From positions 1-64,000 of the forward strand of contig NZ_JAFLRG010000001.1 in assembly GCF_017315725.1 (NCBI RefSeq): a stretch of DNA of 64,000 nt. Reading direction: 5' to 3'. The notes beneath the pieces are model-generated. The model saw only the letters and a list, made by a program, of their open reading frames with translations, was not told the origin of the DNA and searched no databases. Positions 20,079 through 29,452 of this stretch are shown here, piece after piece; within the stretch, counting starts at the first letter, position 1; every line of letters begins with the position of its first letter. The stretch comes from Trinickia acidisoli. GTDB taxonomy: Bacteria; Pseudomonadota; Gammaproteobacteria; Burkholderiales; Burkholderiaceae. Made by a program: the position numbers and the translations under genes.

Positions 20079-20341
20079 CCATCGTGATCGCATGGAACGT
20101 GACGGAGTTGAAAGTGTTATCCGGGCATCGACTCGAAGTCGGATTTGCTGACGGTGCGCATGGTGTAGTGGATATGTCGAAGGACGATTTCAATGGAGTG
20201 TTCGCCCCGCTGGCCGATGAATCGTATTTCGCGCTCGCGACGATCCGCGATGGCGTCGTGGTCTGGCCAAACGGCGTTGATATAGCGCCGGACGCTATGT
20301 ATGACGAAGTGCGGGGAGATCTGGCCGGGGCAGCCGCGTAA
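20075..20341 (+). CDS. DUF2442 domain protein
   Basis: The 88-aa product (VTIVIAWNVTELKVLSGHRL…GVVDMSKDDFNGVFAPLADE…) matches the DUF2442 pattern of a short beta-rich domain ending in WPNGVDIAPDAMYDEV. It starts at GTG 20075, overlapping the DUF4160 stop, or at GTG 20084. DUF2442 is the usual partner of DUF4160. Function is not established. Confidence 0.8.
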   Translation: MTIVIAWNVTELKVLSGHRLEVGFADGAHGVVDMSKDDFNGVFAPLADESYFALATIRDGVVVWPNGVDIAPDAMYDEVRGDLAGAAA

Positions 20342-20426
20342 AAGAGCGGATGCCTCGAGCGTAGCAAGACCTTTTGCGTCACGCGATGAGCATGCTCGGC
20401 GTGACGTCTCGCCGAGCTTCCCTACA

Positions 20427-21599
20427 TCACTCCAACACCCCACGCCCCGCCAAATGCCGATACAGCGCCCGCACCCCGAAATGCCAGGGTGCGATGTCGG
20501 TTGACAGTCGAACCGTATTGACGAGCGCGCCGAGCGCGGGCGTCGAGATCGTCACGACGTCGCCGAGATGATGCGTGAAGCCGCCGCCCGCCGCATCGCG
20601 GTCTTTGATCGGCGAGAACATCGTGCCGAGAAACAGCATGAAGCCGTCCGGATATTGATGATGTGCGCCGCACGTCTGCGTCACGAGATCGAGCGGGTCG
20701 CGGCTGATCTCGCGCATGTGGCTCACGCCCTCGAGCACGAAGCCATCCTCGCCTTCGATGCGCAGCGAAACGCTTGCCTGCCTGATCGTATCGAGTGTGA
20801 AGCCGTCGTCGAACAGGCGGACGAACGGGCCGATCGCGCACGAGCCGTTGTTGTCCTTCGCCTTGCCGAGCAACAACGCCGAGCGGCCTTCGATGTCGCG
20901 CAAGTTGACGTCGTTGCCGAGCGTCGCACCCACGATATGCCCCGCCGCGTTCACGGCCAGCACGATTTCAGGCTCGGGGTTGTTCCATGCTGACGTGGGA
21001 TACAAACCGACGTCGGCGCCGAAGCCCACCGCCGACATCGGCTGCGACTTCGTAAATACTTCGGCGTCCTCACCAATGCCGACTTCCATGTATTGCGACC
21101 ACGCGCCGCGGCGCTTCAGTTCCTCTTTCAAGCGCATTGCGGCCGGCGAGCCGGGTTGGATCTGCGCGAGGTCGGTGCCGATCAGCGCGTGCAACGAGGC
21201 GCGAATGTCGGCTGCACGTCCCGGATCGCCCCCGGCCTGCTCTTCGATCACGCGTTCGAGCAAGCTGACCGCGAACGTCACGCCGCAGGCTTTGATCGCC
21301 TGCACGTCGCATGGGGCGAGCAGGCGAGCGGCCGGTCGCGCTTGCGGCTGAGCGCTGGCGCTTAAGAACGCATGCACGGAGCCAAGCGGTTCACCGGGGG
21401 CCGAACGCGCGAAAGCGGCCACGTCGTCGCGGTCGAATAGATCGCTCGTCGTCGGTGCGCTGGCCGTGATGTCGAACACCTCGCCATTACGCACGACGAC
21501 CACGGATGGCCCGTCGATCGGCGCATCGCGCCAGATGCGGCCGATAAGCAACGCGCGGTCGAGGTCGAAAGGAAGGCAGGAAGCGGGATCGATATGCAT
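20427..21599 (-). CDS. xylX: 2-keto-3-deoxy-D-xylonate dehydratase, FAH superfamily
   Basis: In the Weimberg pathway this enzyme converts 2-keto-3-deoxyxylonate to alpha-ketoglutarate semialdehyde. The 390-aa length and two-part structure fit XylX: an N-terminal domain and a fumarylacetoacetate-hydrolase fold with metal-site sequence WNNPEPEIVLAVNAAGHIVG and DVNLRDIEGRS. It is the last gene of the minus-strand xylose operon, 58 bp after xylD. A related arabonate-pathway enzyme is the main alternative, but the XylR and XylF neighbours favour xylose. Confidence 0.82.
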   Translation of the reverse strand: MHIDPASCLPFDLDRALLIGRIWRDAPIDGPSVVVVRNGEVFDITASAPTTSDLFDRDDVAAFARSAPGEPLGSVHAFLSASAQPQARPAARLLAPCDVQAIKACGVTFAVSLLERVIEEQAGGDPGRAADIRASLHALIGTDLAQIQPGSPAAMRLKEELKRRGAWSQYMEVGIGEDAEVFTKSQPMSAVGFGADVGLYPTSAWNNPEPEIVLAVNAAGHIVGATLGNDVNLRDIEGRSALLLGKAKDNNGSCAIGPFVRLFDDGFTLDTIRQASVSLRIEGEDGFVLEGVSHMREISRDPLDLVTQTCGAHHQYPDGFMLFLGTMFSPIKDRDAAGGGFTHHLGDVVTISTPALGALVNTVRLSTDIAPWHFGVRALYRHLAGRGVLE

Positions 21600-21657
21600 G
21601 GGGCGGCTCTCGCGTTGAATGGTCGATTTGGGCCTACTGGCCTACTAATGGGTTGTT

Positions 21658-23442
21658 TCAATGCGAATGGCGCGGATCGCCGTGCGTCTCGATCACTTTC
21701 AAATAAAGCGTGGCGGGCTCGAGGCAGCCGCCCGTCGAAAGTTGCCCGACGAACTGCCGGTAGAGCGCCTGCCACGGCGTTTGCGACGGCGGCACGCTCG
21801 GCGCGGCTTCTTTGCGACGGCGCGCGAGTTCGGCTTCGTCGACGAGCAACTCGACGCGCCGCGCATTGAGATCGACGCGCACGCGATCGTCCGTGCGCAT
21901 CAGCGAGAGGCCGCCGCCCGCCGCCGATTCCGGCGACATGTTCAGAATCGATGGGCTCGCGGAGGTGCCGCTTTGGCGGCCATCGCCCATGCACGGCAGC
22001 GACGTGATGCCCTGCTTCACGAGCGCGGCAGGCGGCGCCATGTTGACGACTTCGGCGCTGCCCGGATAGCCGAGCGTGCCGCAGCCGCGCATCACCAAGA
22101 TGCAGCGTTCGTCGATGCCGAGCGCGGGATCGTCGATGCGAGCGCGATAGTCCTCGGGCCCGTCGAAGACGACGGCGCGTGCTTCGAACGTGTTCTCGGC
22201 GCCGGGCTCGCTGAGGTAGGTATGGCGAAATGCTTCGCCGACGACCGACATCTTCATGATCGCGCTGTCGAAGAAGTTGCCCGATAGCACGATGAAGCCG
22301 GCGCCATGCTTCAATGGTTCGGAGTACGAACGAATCACGTCGCCGTCGGCATCGGGTGCTTGCGCGACGATGTCGTCGATCGTGCGGCCCGATACCGTCA
22401 GGCACTCGCCGTGCAGCAAACCCGCTTGCGCAAGCTGTCGCAGTACGGCGGGCACGCCCCCCGCGCGATGAAAGCCCTCGCCGAGGTATTCGCCGGCCGG
22501 CATGCAGTTCGCAAGCAAAGGGACCTCGGCGCCGAGCCGCTGCCAATCGTCGAGCGACAACTCGACGCCGATATGACGCGCGATCGCGATCAAATGCGGC
22601 GGGCAGTTCGTCGATGCGCCGAGCGCCGAGGCGACGACGATCGCGTTCTCGAACGCCTCGCGCGTGAGGATGCGCGAGGGGCGTACGTCCTCGCGCACGA
22701 GCTCGACGATACGTTTGCCCGTCACGTAGGCCATCTGCCCGCGTTCGCGATAGGCGGCCGGAATCGAGGCGCAGCCGGGCAGCGACATGCCGAGTGCCTC
22801 GGCCAGGCTGTTCATCGATAGCGCCGTGCCCATCGTGTTGCAATGGCCGATCGAGGGCGATGCCGCCGTCGTGAGGCGCATGAAGCCTTCGTAATCGATC
22901 TCGCCCGCGGCGAGCAGGTTGCGCGCATGCCAGATGACCGTGCCCGAACCGACGCGCTGGCCTTCGAACCAGCCGTCGAGCATCGGGCCGCCCGATAGCA
23001 CGATGGCCGGCAGATCGACTGTGGCCGCGGCCATCAAGCAAGCGGGCGTGGTTTTGTCGCAACCCGTCGTTAGCACGACGCCGTCGAGCGGGTAGCCGTG
23101 CAGGATTTCGACGAGCCCCAGATAGGCGAGATTGCGATCGAGCGCCGCCGTCGGCCGTCTGCTTTGCTCGGCGAGCGGATGGACGGGGAATTCCATCGGA
23201 ATGCCGCCCGCATCGCGGATGCCGGCTTTCGTGCGCGCGGCCAGTTCGATGTGATGGCGATTGCAGGGCGCGAGATCGCTGCCCGTCTGCGCAATACCGA
23301 TGATCGGCCGGCCCGATTGCAGTTCCTCGCGCGTCAAGCCGTAGTTCATGAAGCGCTCGACGTAGAGCGCGGTCATGTCGGCGTGCGTCGGATCGTCGAA
23401 CCAGTTTTGACTGCGCAGTCTGCGCGGAGGCGTCGTTGACAT
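21658..23442 (-). CDS. xylD: D-xylonate dehydratase, IlvD/Edd family
   Basis: This Fe-S enzyme dehydrates xylonate to 2-keto-3-deoxyxylonate. The 594-aa product has three conserved cysteines typical of the cluster site, in DLAPCN (~60), TTGCDKTTPACL (~128) and GHCNTMGT (~200). It also has the IlvD/Edd sequences ALGASTNCPPHL and GTLGYPGSAEVVNMAPP. The family includes arabonate and other sugar-acid dehydratases. The xylose assignment rests on the neighbouring xylFGH and xylR genes. Confidence 0.85.
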   Translation of the reverse strand: MSTTPPRRLRSQNWFDDPTHADMTALYVERFMNYGLTREELQSGRPIIGIAQTGSDLAPCNRHHIELAARTKAGIRDAGGIPMEFPVHPLAEQSRRPTAALDRNLAYLGLVEILHGYPLDGVVLTTGCDKTTPACLMAAATVDLPAIVLSGGPMLDGWFEGQRVGSGTVIWHARNLLAAGEIDYEGFMRLTTAASPSIGHCNTMGTALSMNSLAEALGMSLPGCASIPAAYRERGQMAYVTGKRIVELVREDVRPSRILTREAFENAIVVASALGASTNCPPHLIAIARHIGVELSLDDWQRLGAEVPLLANCMPAGEYLGEGFHRAGGVPAVLRQLAQAGLLHGECLTVSGRTIDDIVAQAPDADGDVIRSYSEPLKHGAGFIVLSGNFFDSAIMKMSVVGEAFRHTYLSEPGAENTFEARAVVFDGPEDYRARIDDPALGIDERCILVMRGCGTLGYPGSAEVVNMAPPAALVKQGITSLPCMGDGRQSGTSASPSILNMSPESAAGGGLSLMRTDDRVRVDLNARRVELLVDEAELARRRKEAAPSVPPSQTPWQALYRQFVGQLSTGGCLEPATLYLKVIETHGDPRHSH

Positions 23443-23489
23443 GAGTGTTTCGTTCTCCTAAACGTGGCGCAAGCGCGGCGCGCCGGCGA

Positions 23490-24374
23490 TCAGCGCGCGC
23501 GCACGAGGCCGCGCGTCACTACGTTTTGCGGCAAACCCGGCACGGGCGAGCGAAACGTGAACAAGCCGCCCGCCAGCATTTCTCGCTCTCGCTGGGCCGC
23601 ACTCAATCCCTTCATCGCCGTCGTCACGTAGGCGGTGCGCAAATCGTCGCCGCCGAACACGAGCTTCGTGATGTTCGAGCATGGAAACGCGACGGTGTCG
23701 ATCTGCTTGCCGTCTCGTGAATAACGTTCGATGCATCCGCCGCCGAACAACCCGACCCACAGGCACCCTTCGGCGTCGACGGCCATGCCGTCGGGGTGGG
23801 CGGTGCCTTGCACCTTGATGAAGACGCGCTTGTTCGATAGCGTACCGTGCGCGTCGACATCGAATGCGTAGATCGTCTGCCCGACCGTATCGGTGTGGTA
23901 GAGCGTGCGCCGATCGGGGCTCATCGCCGGGCCGTTCGTTATGACGTAGTCCTCGTCGCGCCGCTCGATCTCGCCGTCGTCGCCGACGCGATAGAGCGCG
24001 CCCGTGGGCGCTGTTTCTTCGTCATCCATCGAGCCGAACCACAGGTAGCCTTGCGGATCGGAGAAGCCGTCGTTCAGGCGGTTGCCCACCTGATCGCGCT
24101 CGACGTCCTTCAGTTTGTCGAAGGTGCCCGTGCGCGCATCGAATCGATAGAGCCCCTTGCGCAGGCCGCAAACGAACGTGCCGTCGGACGCGGGTACGAT
24201 GAAGCCCGGCTCGCTGGGCGCGGGCCACGTCATCGTCTCGCGCGTCTCGGCCGCGTAGCGGTGCACGTGCTTGCGCTTGATGTCGACGAAATAGACGGCT
24301 TTCTCGCTTTTGCTCCACACGGGGCCTTCGCCGAGTTCAGCGCCCAAGGGCCAGATGCATTCAGGTGAAATCAT
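23490..24374 (-). CDS. xylC: SMP-30/gluconolactonase family xylonolactonase
   Basis: The enzyme would hydrolyse D-xylono-lactone to D-xylonate. The 294-aa product is a six-bladed beta-propeller of the SMP-30 family: LGEGPVWSKSEKAVYFVDI at the N-terminus with the metal-binding Glu, GNRLNDGFSDPQGYLWFGSM in the middle, and NGPAMSPDRRTLYHTDT and HPDGMAVDAEGCLWVGLF with metal-ligand Asn and Asp. Its ATG (24374) overlaps the TGA of the dehydrogenase gene by four bases, so the two are coupled. Confidence 0.85.
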   Translation of the reverse strand: MISPECIWPLGAELGEGPVWSKSEKAVYFVDIKRKHVHRYAAETRETMTWPAPSEPGFIVPASDGTFVCGLRKGLYRFDARTGTFDKLKDVERDQVGNRLNDGFSDPQGYLWFGSMDDEETAPTGALYRVGDDGEIERRDEDYVITNGPAMSPDRRTLYHTDTVGQTIYAFDVDAHGTLSNKRVFIKVQGTAHPDGMAVDAEGCLWVGLFGGGCIERYSRDGKQIDTVAFPCSNITKLVFGGDDLRTAYVTTAMKGLSAAQREREMLAGGLFTFRSPVPGLPQNVVTRGLVRAR

Positions 24375-25144
24375 GAGGATGCTCCATACCACCCCGCATC
24401 GACGAAGTATTCGCGTCCCGAGCATCGCGAGCCGTCGTCCGATGCGAGAAATAAGGCCATGCGTGCGACATGCTCGGGCTCGACCCGCTCGGGTAGGCAT
24501 TGGTCTGCGACGAGCTTCGCCTCGCTGTCGGGCGATTGCCACAGCTTCATCTGTCTCGGCGTGCGCACGGCGCCCGGGATGATCGCGTTGACGCGGATGC
24601 CACTGGGGCCGAGTTCGCGGGCGAGCGCGCGGGTGAGCCCTTCGATGCCGGCCTTGGCCGTCATGTAGATCGATAGGCTCGGCAGCGCGAGGTGCCAGGA
24701 GATCGAGCCGAGATTCAGAATCACCCCTTGCCCCGCAGTCTTCATGCCGCGCGCCGCGTTCTGCGCGCAAAAAAATTGATGCCGCAGGTTGACGGCGATG
24801 CGCTCGTCCCAATAGGCAGGCGTGATCTCGCCGAACGGATGGCGATCGTCGTTGGCCGCGTTGTTCACGAGCACGTCGATTGTGCCCGCTTCGGCGCAAA
24901 TTGCCGCGAATACGCGCTCGATTGCGTCGGTATCGCGCAAGTCGCAATGATGGAACACGGGCGCGTGGGCGCAGTTCCGCAGTTGCTGCGCGAGCGTTTG
25001 CGCGTCGGCGTCGGCGATGTCGAGAAAGAACACCCGCGCGCCCTGCGCGGCGAACGCTTCGACGATCGCGGCGCCGATGCCGCTCCCGCCGCCCGTCACG
25101 ACGACGGTCTTGTCGACCAAGCTCGGATAAATGGCGTACGACAT
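24371..25144 (-). CDS. xylB: SDR family D-xylose 1-dehydrogenase
   Basis: This NAD(P)-dependent enzyme would oxidise D-xylose to xylonolactone. The 257-aa classical SDR has cofactor motif TGGGSGIG (residues 17-24), NNAA, catalytic Ser in LNLGSISWHL, and YMTAK as the catalytic Tyr-x3-Lys, plus PGAVRTP. It is the first of four enzyme genes after the ABC transporter genes. Galactose or arabinose dehydrogenases of the same family are alternatives on sequence alone. Confidence 0.82.
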   Translation of the reverse strand: MSYAIYPSLVDKTVVVTGGGSGIGAAIVEAFAAQGARVFFLDIADADAQTLAQQLRNCAHAPVFHHCDLRDTDAIERVFAAICAEAGTIDVLVNNAANDDRHPFGEITPAYWDERIAVNLRHQFFCAQNAARGMKTAGQGVILNLGSISWHLALPSLSIYMTAKAGIEGLTRALARELGPSGIRVNAIIPGAVRTPRQMKLWQSPDSEAKLVADQCLPERVEPEHVARMALFLASDDGSRCSGREYFVDAGWYGASS

Positions 25145-25221
25145 GCAAAATTCCACGTTTGAAGAAAATGCCGTCCCCAGGGAAGGGGACGCCGTGTTGC
25201 ATCGCAATAGGAGCGGCGGTG

Positions 25222-26412
25222 TCAGCGCCGGTTCGTGCGCGAAACGACGTCGATCCAGACCGCGACGACTAGGATCGCGCCTTTGGCGATCATTTGCCAG
25301 TAGGCATCGACGTCGAGCATCGACATGCCGTTGTCGAGGCTTGCCATGACGAGCGCGCCGATGAGCGCGCCGTAGACGGTGCCGGACCCGCCGCGCATCG
25401 ACGTGCCGCCGATGAAACAGGCGGCGATCGCGTCGAGCTCGCCCATATTGCCGGCCGACGGCGAGCCGGCCGCGAGCCGCGCCGTATCGACGATGCCGGC
25501 GAACGCGCACATGAGCCCCATTAGCGCGAAGATCGCGAGCTTGACACGGTTCGTGTCGACGCCCGATAGGCGCGTGGCTTCGAGATTCGAGCCGACCGAG
25601 TAGATGCGGCGGCCGAACACGGTTTGCGTCGCCACCCAGGTGAAGATGCCGAGCAAGAGCAGCACGAGCAGCACCGGCACGGGGATGCCGCCGTAGCCGT
25701 CGAGCGTCGCCACGAACGCGAGGATGATCGCGCCGGCGCCGACGATCTTCACGGCGTCTTGCCAGAGCGCCGGCACGGGCAGCGCGTAGCGGCGCCGGTT
25801 GCTGCGCTGGCGTGCCGTCACGAAGGCGAGCACGGCGAACAGCAACAGCGCGAGCGCGTTGCCGGCCAGGCGCGGCAGATAGCCTTGGCCAAGGAAGACG
25901 AAGCGGTCTGAGACGGGTGCGATCGTGGAGCCGCCCGTGATGCCGAGCAGCACGCCGCGATAGGCGAGCATGCCGCCGAGGCCGACGATGAACGAGGGCA
26001 CGCGCCCGTAAGTCGAGAGCCAGCCGTTGAACAAGCCGGCCGCCACGCCGAGTACGAGCACGACGGGAATCGTTGCTTCGATCGGCCAGCCGTGATTGGC
26101 GTCGAGGATGGCCGCGACGCCGCCGAGCAGCCCCAGCAGCGAGCCGACCGACAGATCGATTTCGCCGGCGATGATGACGAACACCATGCCGCAGGCGAGC
26201 ATGCCGCTGATCGCCATCTGCCGAAGCAGGTTCGACAGATTGCGCGGCGTCGCGAACGCGCCGTGCGTGAGCACGGTGAAGAACAGCCAAATCAGCGCGA
26301 CGGCGAACAGCAGCGCCAGGATCTTGTAGCGCGCGAACCATTGGCGGATGCGATCGGCGCCGGCTTGCGCGGCGTTGCTTGCCGGGCGGGCGGAGGAAAT
26401 GTCCGGTGTCAT
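25222..26412 (-). CDS. xylH: Xylose ABC transporter permease XylH
   Basis: The inner-membrane permease has 396 aa with about ten hydrophobic segments. It carries the sugar-permease signature [19 protein letters not shown] near residue 93 and [15 protein letters not shown] in the coupling loop. It belongs to the BPD_transp_2 family (RbsC, AraH, XylH). The ATG overlaps the xylG stop by four bases. Together with XylF and XylG it forms a complete importer. Confidence 0.88.
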   Translation of the reverse strand: MTPDISSARPASNAAQAGADRIRQWFARYKILALLFAVALIWLFFTVLTHGAFATPRNLSNLLRQMAISGMLACGMVFVIIAGEIDLSVGSLLGLLGGVAAILDANHGWPIEATIPVVLVLGVAAGLFNGWLSTYGRVPSFIVGLGGMLAYRGVLLGITGGSTIAPVSDRFVFLGQGYLPRLAGNALALLLFAVLAFVTARQRSNRRRYALPVPALWQDAVKIVGAGAIILAFVATLDGYGGIPVPVLLVLLLLGIFTWVATQTVFGRRIYSVGSNLEATRLSGVDTNRVKLAIFALMGLMCAFAGIVDTARLAAGSPSAGNMGELDAIAACFIGGTSMRGGSGTVYGALIGALVMASLDNGMSMLDVDAYWQMIAKGAILVVAVWIDVVSRTNRR

Positions 26413-27980
26413 ACGGAAGCCGTTTCGTTGGGATGGGAGGCCGCGGCCCGGTGCGCCGGTTCGATGGCGGCCGTGAGAATGGTTTCTTGCGTGAGGCCGT
26501 CGTTCGCGAAATCGCCGCGCAGTTCGCCCTCGCCCATGACGAGGACGCGGTCGGCGAGACCGAGCACCTCGGGCAGCTCCGAGGACACGACGATAATCGC
26601 CATGCCTTGCTTGGCGAGCGCGAAGATGAGCTTGTAGATCTCGTACTTCGCGCCGACGTCGACGCCGCGCGTCGGTTCGTCGAGGATCAGCACCTTCGGC
26701 TCGGTCAGCAGCACGCGCGTGAGCACGGCCTTTTGTTGATTGCCGCCCGACAGATGCGCGATCGGCAGCAGCGGGTGGGCGGCGCGCACCGAAAGCCGCT
26801 TCATCGACTTGTGAATCGTGTCGAGTTCGGCCGCCGTATCGATCGCACCGCGCTTGACGAAGCGCCGCAGCACCGCGAGCGTGATGTTCTGGCCTACGCC
26901 GAGGTCGGGCACGATGCCGTGCGCCTTGCGGTCTTCGGGCACCATGCCGATGCCGGCGCGAATCGCATCGCCGGGCGCGCGGATGGCCACGTGCTTGCCG
27001 TCGACGGCCACCGTCGCGTGGCACGCGCCAGGGTAGGCGCCGAAGATCGCCTGCATGAGTTCGGTGCGCCCGGACCCGACGAGCCCGGCCACGCCGAGAA
27101 TTTCGCCGCGACGCACGCTGAACGAAACGTCGTCGACGCGCTTGCGGCGTGGGTTCGTCACGTCGAAACAACTGACGTTGCGCGCTTCGAGCACGATCTC
27201 GCCGATCTCGTGCGGCTCGCGCGGAAAGAGGTTCGTGATCTCGCGCCCGACCATCAGGGCGACGATGCGCGGGCCCGGCATCGCGGCAAGCGGCGCCGTT
27301 TCCACGTGCCGCCCGTCACGAATCACGGTGACGGTATCGCAGACGGCTTCGACCTCGTCGAGCTTGTGCGAGATATAGATGCAGGCGACGCCGCGCCGTT
27401 TGAGGTCGCGCACGATGTCGAGCAGGATGCGCGTCTCGGCCGCCGTCAGCGACGACGACGGCTCGTCGAGGATCAAGAGCCGTGCTTGCTTGTTCAACGC
27501 CTTGGCGATTTCGATCAACTGCCGATGGCCGCCGCCGAAGTTCATCACCGGTTGCGCGACGTGGATGCCTTCGATGCCGAGTTCGCGTAGCAGCGCGTCG
27601 GCGCGCTGGTGCATCGCCGCATAGTTCATGCGTCCGCCGGGCAGCGTGATCTCGTTGCCGAGGAAGATGTTCTCGGCCACCGACAATTCGGGCACGAGCA
27701 TCAACTCCTGATGGATGATGACGATGCCGGCGCGCTCGGTGTCGCGCACGTTCGATGCTTTGAGGGGGGCGCCGTCCCAGACGATCTCGCCGTCCCAGGT
27801 GCCGTGCGGATAGACGCCCGAGACGATCTTCATCAACGTCGATTTGCCCGCGCCGTTCTCGCCGCATAGGCCGAGGCATTCTCCGGGGCGGACCGATAGA
27901 TCGATGCCATCGAGCGCTTTGACGCCCGAAAACGTTTTGACGATTCCCTTGAGCGACAGCAACGGTTCTGTTTGCGTCAT
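26409..27980 (-). CDS. xylG: Xylose ABC transporter ATP-binding protein XylG
   Basis: The 523-aa product is a fused double ATPase of the sugar CUT2 type. The N-terminal half has Walker [10 protein letters not shown] near residue 39, the signature region [15 protein letters not shown], and Walker [12 protein letters not shown]. The C-terminal half has a degenerate P-loop [21 protein letters not shown] and [14 protein letters not shown]. It overlaps xylH by four bases and follows xylF after a gap with a strong stem-loop. Confidence 0.9.
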   Translation of the reverse strand: MTQTEPLLSLKGIVKTFSGVKALDGIDLSVRPGECLGLCGENGAGKSTLMKIVSGVYPHGTWDGEIVWDGAPLKASNVRDTERAGIVIIHQELMLVPELSVAENIFLGNEITLPGGRMNYAAMHQRADALLRELGIEGIHVAQPVMNFGGGHRQLIEIAKALNKQARLLILDEPSSSLTAAETRILLDIVRDLKRRGVACIYISHKLDEVEAVCDTVTVIRDGRHVETAPLAAMPGPRIVALMVGREITNLFPREPHEIGEIVLEARNVSCFDVTNPRRKRVDDVSFSVRRGEILGVAGLVGSGRTELMQAIFGAYPGACHATVAVDGKHVAIRAPGDAIRAGIGMVPEDRKAHGIVPDLGVGQNITLAVLRRFVKRGAIDTAAELDTIHKSMKRLSVRAAHPLLPIAHLSGGNQQKAVLTRVLLTEPKVLILDEPTRGVDVGAKYEIYKLIFALAKQGMAIIVVSSELPEVLGLADRVLVMGEGELRGDFANDGLTQETILTAAIEPAHRAAASHPNETASV

Positions 27981-28018
27981 ACGTCTCGTTCCTTCTCGTT
28001 CCGTTGCGATGCTCGGGG

Positions 28019-28047
28019 GCGGCGCGGCTGCCCGGGAAGGGCGCCGC
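28019..28047 (-). promoter_or_regulatory. Intercistronic stem-loop between xylF and xylG
   Basis: GCGGCGC (28019-28025) pairs with GCGCCGC (28041-28047) around a 15-base loop that can itself pair (CCC/GGG). It lies just after the binding-protein stop codon. In sugar ABC operons such hairpins protect the upstream message, so the binding protein is made in excess over the membrane parts. Here that role is inferred. Confidence 0.5.
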
Positions 28048-28082
28048 GCTTCGGTCCGCTCGTTATCGCTTAGGATTGCGCG

Positions 28083-29111
28083 TTATCGACTCGAGAGCTG
28101 CTGTTGCGTATAGAAGCCGTCCTTGACCACGATGTCGACGTTCTTCTTGGTCAGCAGCGTCGGCTGCAGCAACACGGTATCGACCTTCTTCTTGCCGTTG
28201 TCGTACTGCGCGTTGAACGCCGGCTTGCGGCCCTGCGCAAGATCCACGGCGAGCTTGGCCGCTTCGGTCGCGATCAGCTTGATCGGCTTGTAGACCGTCA
28301 TCGTCTGCGTGCCGGCGATGACGCGCTTGACTGCCGCGAGATCGGCGTCCTGCCCCGAGATGGGCACCTTGCCCGCGAGGTTCTGCGCCGCGAGCGCTTG
28401 AATCGCGCCGCCGGCCGTGCCGTCGTTCGATGCGACGATGGCGTCGATCTTGTTGTTGTTGGCCGTCAGCGCGTCTTCCGTGATGCGCAGCGCCGTCGAG
28501 GCGCTCCACTCCGGCACCCACTGCTGGCCCACGACCTTGATGTCGCCGCGGTCGATGGCCGGCTGCAGCACCTTGAGCTGGCCTTCGCGCAGCATCTTGG
28601 CGTTGTTGTCGGTGGGCGAGCCGCCGAGCAGGAAGTAGTTGCCCTTGGGCTTCGCATCGTAGACGCCCTGCGCTTGCAGTTCGCCGACCTTCTCGTTGTC
28701 GAACGAGATGTAGGCGTCGACGTCGGCATCGAGGATCAGGCGGTCGTAGGAGATGACCTTGATGCCGGCCTTTTTCGCTTCGGCGACGACATTGCCGAGC
28801 GTCTTGGAATTGAACGGCACGATGACGATCACGTCGACGCCGCGCGAAATCAGGTTTTCGATTTGCGAAATCTGACGCTCTTCGCTGGCGTCGGCCGACT
28901 GCACCGAGACGGTCGCCCCGAGGTTTTGCGCCGCGGCAACGAAGTAATCGCGGTCGCGCGCCCAGCGCTCGACGCGAAGATCGTCGATGCAAAAGCCGAT
29001 GACCGGATGCGCCTTGCTCGCGTGAGCGAGCGGCGCCACGAGCGAGATGCTCGCGAGGACTGCGCCCGCGAGGAACGAGCCTAAGATAGAACGACGCTTT
29101 GCGAATGCCAT
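28083..29111 (-). CDS. xylF: D-xylose-binding periplasmic protein XylF
   Basis: The 342-aa product has a signal peptide (RRSILGSFLAGAVLASISLV, cleavage about residue 31) and a periplasmic-binding fold. It reads HPVIGFCIDDLRVERWARDR and QSADASEERQISQIENLISR, very close to the E. coli XylF pattern, which supports xylose rather than arabinose or ribose as substrate. It is the first gene of the minus-strand operon. The 290-bp gap to divergent xylR holds its promoter. Confidence 0.9.
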   Translation of the reverse strand: MAFAKRRSILGSFLAGAVLASISLVAPLAHASKAHPVIGFCIDDLRVERWARDRDYFVAAAQNLGATVSVQSADASEERQISQIENLISRGVDVIVIVPFNSKTLGNVVAEAKKAGIKVISYDRLILDADVDAYISFDNEKVGELQAQGVYDAKPKGNYFLLGGSPTDNNAKMLREGQLKVLQPAIDRGDIKVVGQQWVPEWSASTALRITEDALTANNNKIDAIVASNDGTAGGAIQALAAQNLAGKVPISGQDADLAAVKRVIAGTQTMTVYKPIKLIATEAAKLAVDLAQGRKPAFNAQYDNGKKKVDTVLLQPTLLTKKNVDIVVKDGFYTQQQLSSR

Positions 29112-29401
29112 GTCTCACTCCTGTCTTATATATTGGACGTCGCCTGATTTGCCGATGACGCGGCGTGTGCGCGGCGACTCGCGCAGCCGCAATGCGGTTG
29201 CCTTGGGGGACGCCGGCGTTCGGTGCGGCCGGTCGTCGAAGTGCGGCCATGGTGCCAGCGCCGCCATGCCGGCCACAATTGCGAAATTGCGCATCGGCAT
29301 TAACGTTTCTTGCCGATGCGTACCCGGGCTCGCGCACGAGCGCCATTCGCGCCTAGAATCGCGGAACACATCGAGAACGACGACCAAGAGGAGACGAACC
29401 C
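29112..29401. promoter_or_regulatory. Divergent xylF/xylR control region
   Basis: This gap separates the catabolic operon (minus) from xylR (plus). It holds a short direct repeat, ATTGCGAAATTGCGC, near 29278-29292, a plausible half-site pair for an AraC-type regulator such as XylR. No certain -35/-10 pair is claimed. The right end has GAGGAG (29388-29393) serving a short leader frame at 29402. Confidence 0.45.
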
Positions 29402-29452
29402 ATGCTCGACGCCGCATCTGCCGCGCGCAGCCTCGCAAGGCCGCGGCGATGA
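29402..29452 (+). CDS. 16-codon leader frame overlapping the xylR start
   Basis: ATG 29402 has the best ribosome site in the region (GAGGAG, eight bases upstream) but encodes only MLDAASAARSLARPRR before TGA 29450-29452. That stop overlaps the xylR ATG at 29449 (ATGA). The xylR start itself lacks a good Shine-Dalgarno. Translational coupling of xylR to this leader is therefore likely. Whether the peptide has any role is unknown. Confidence 0.5.
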   Translation: MLDAASAARSLARPRR

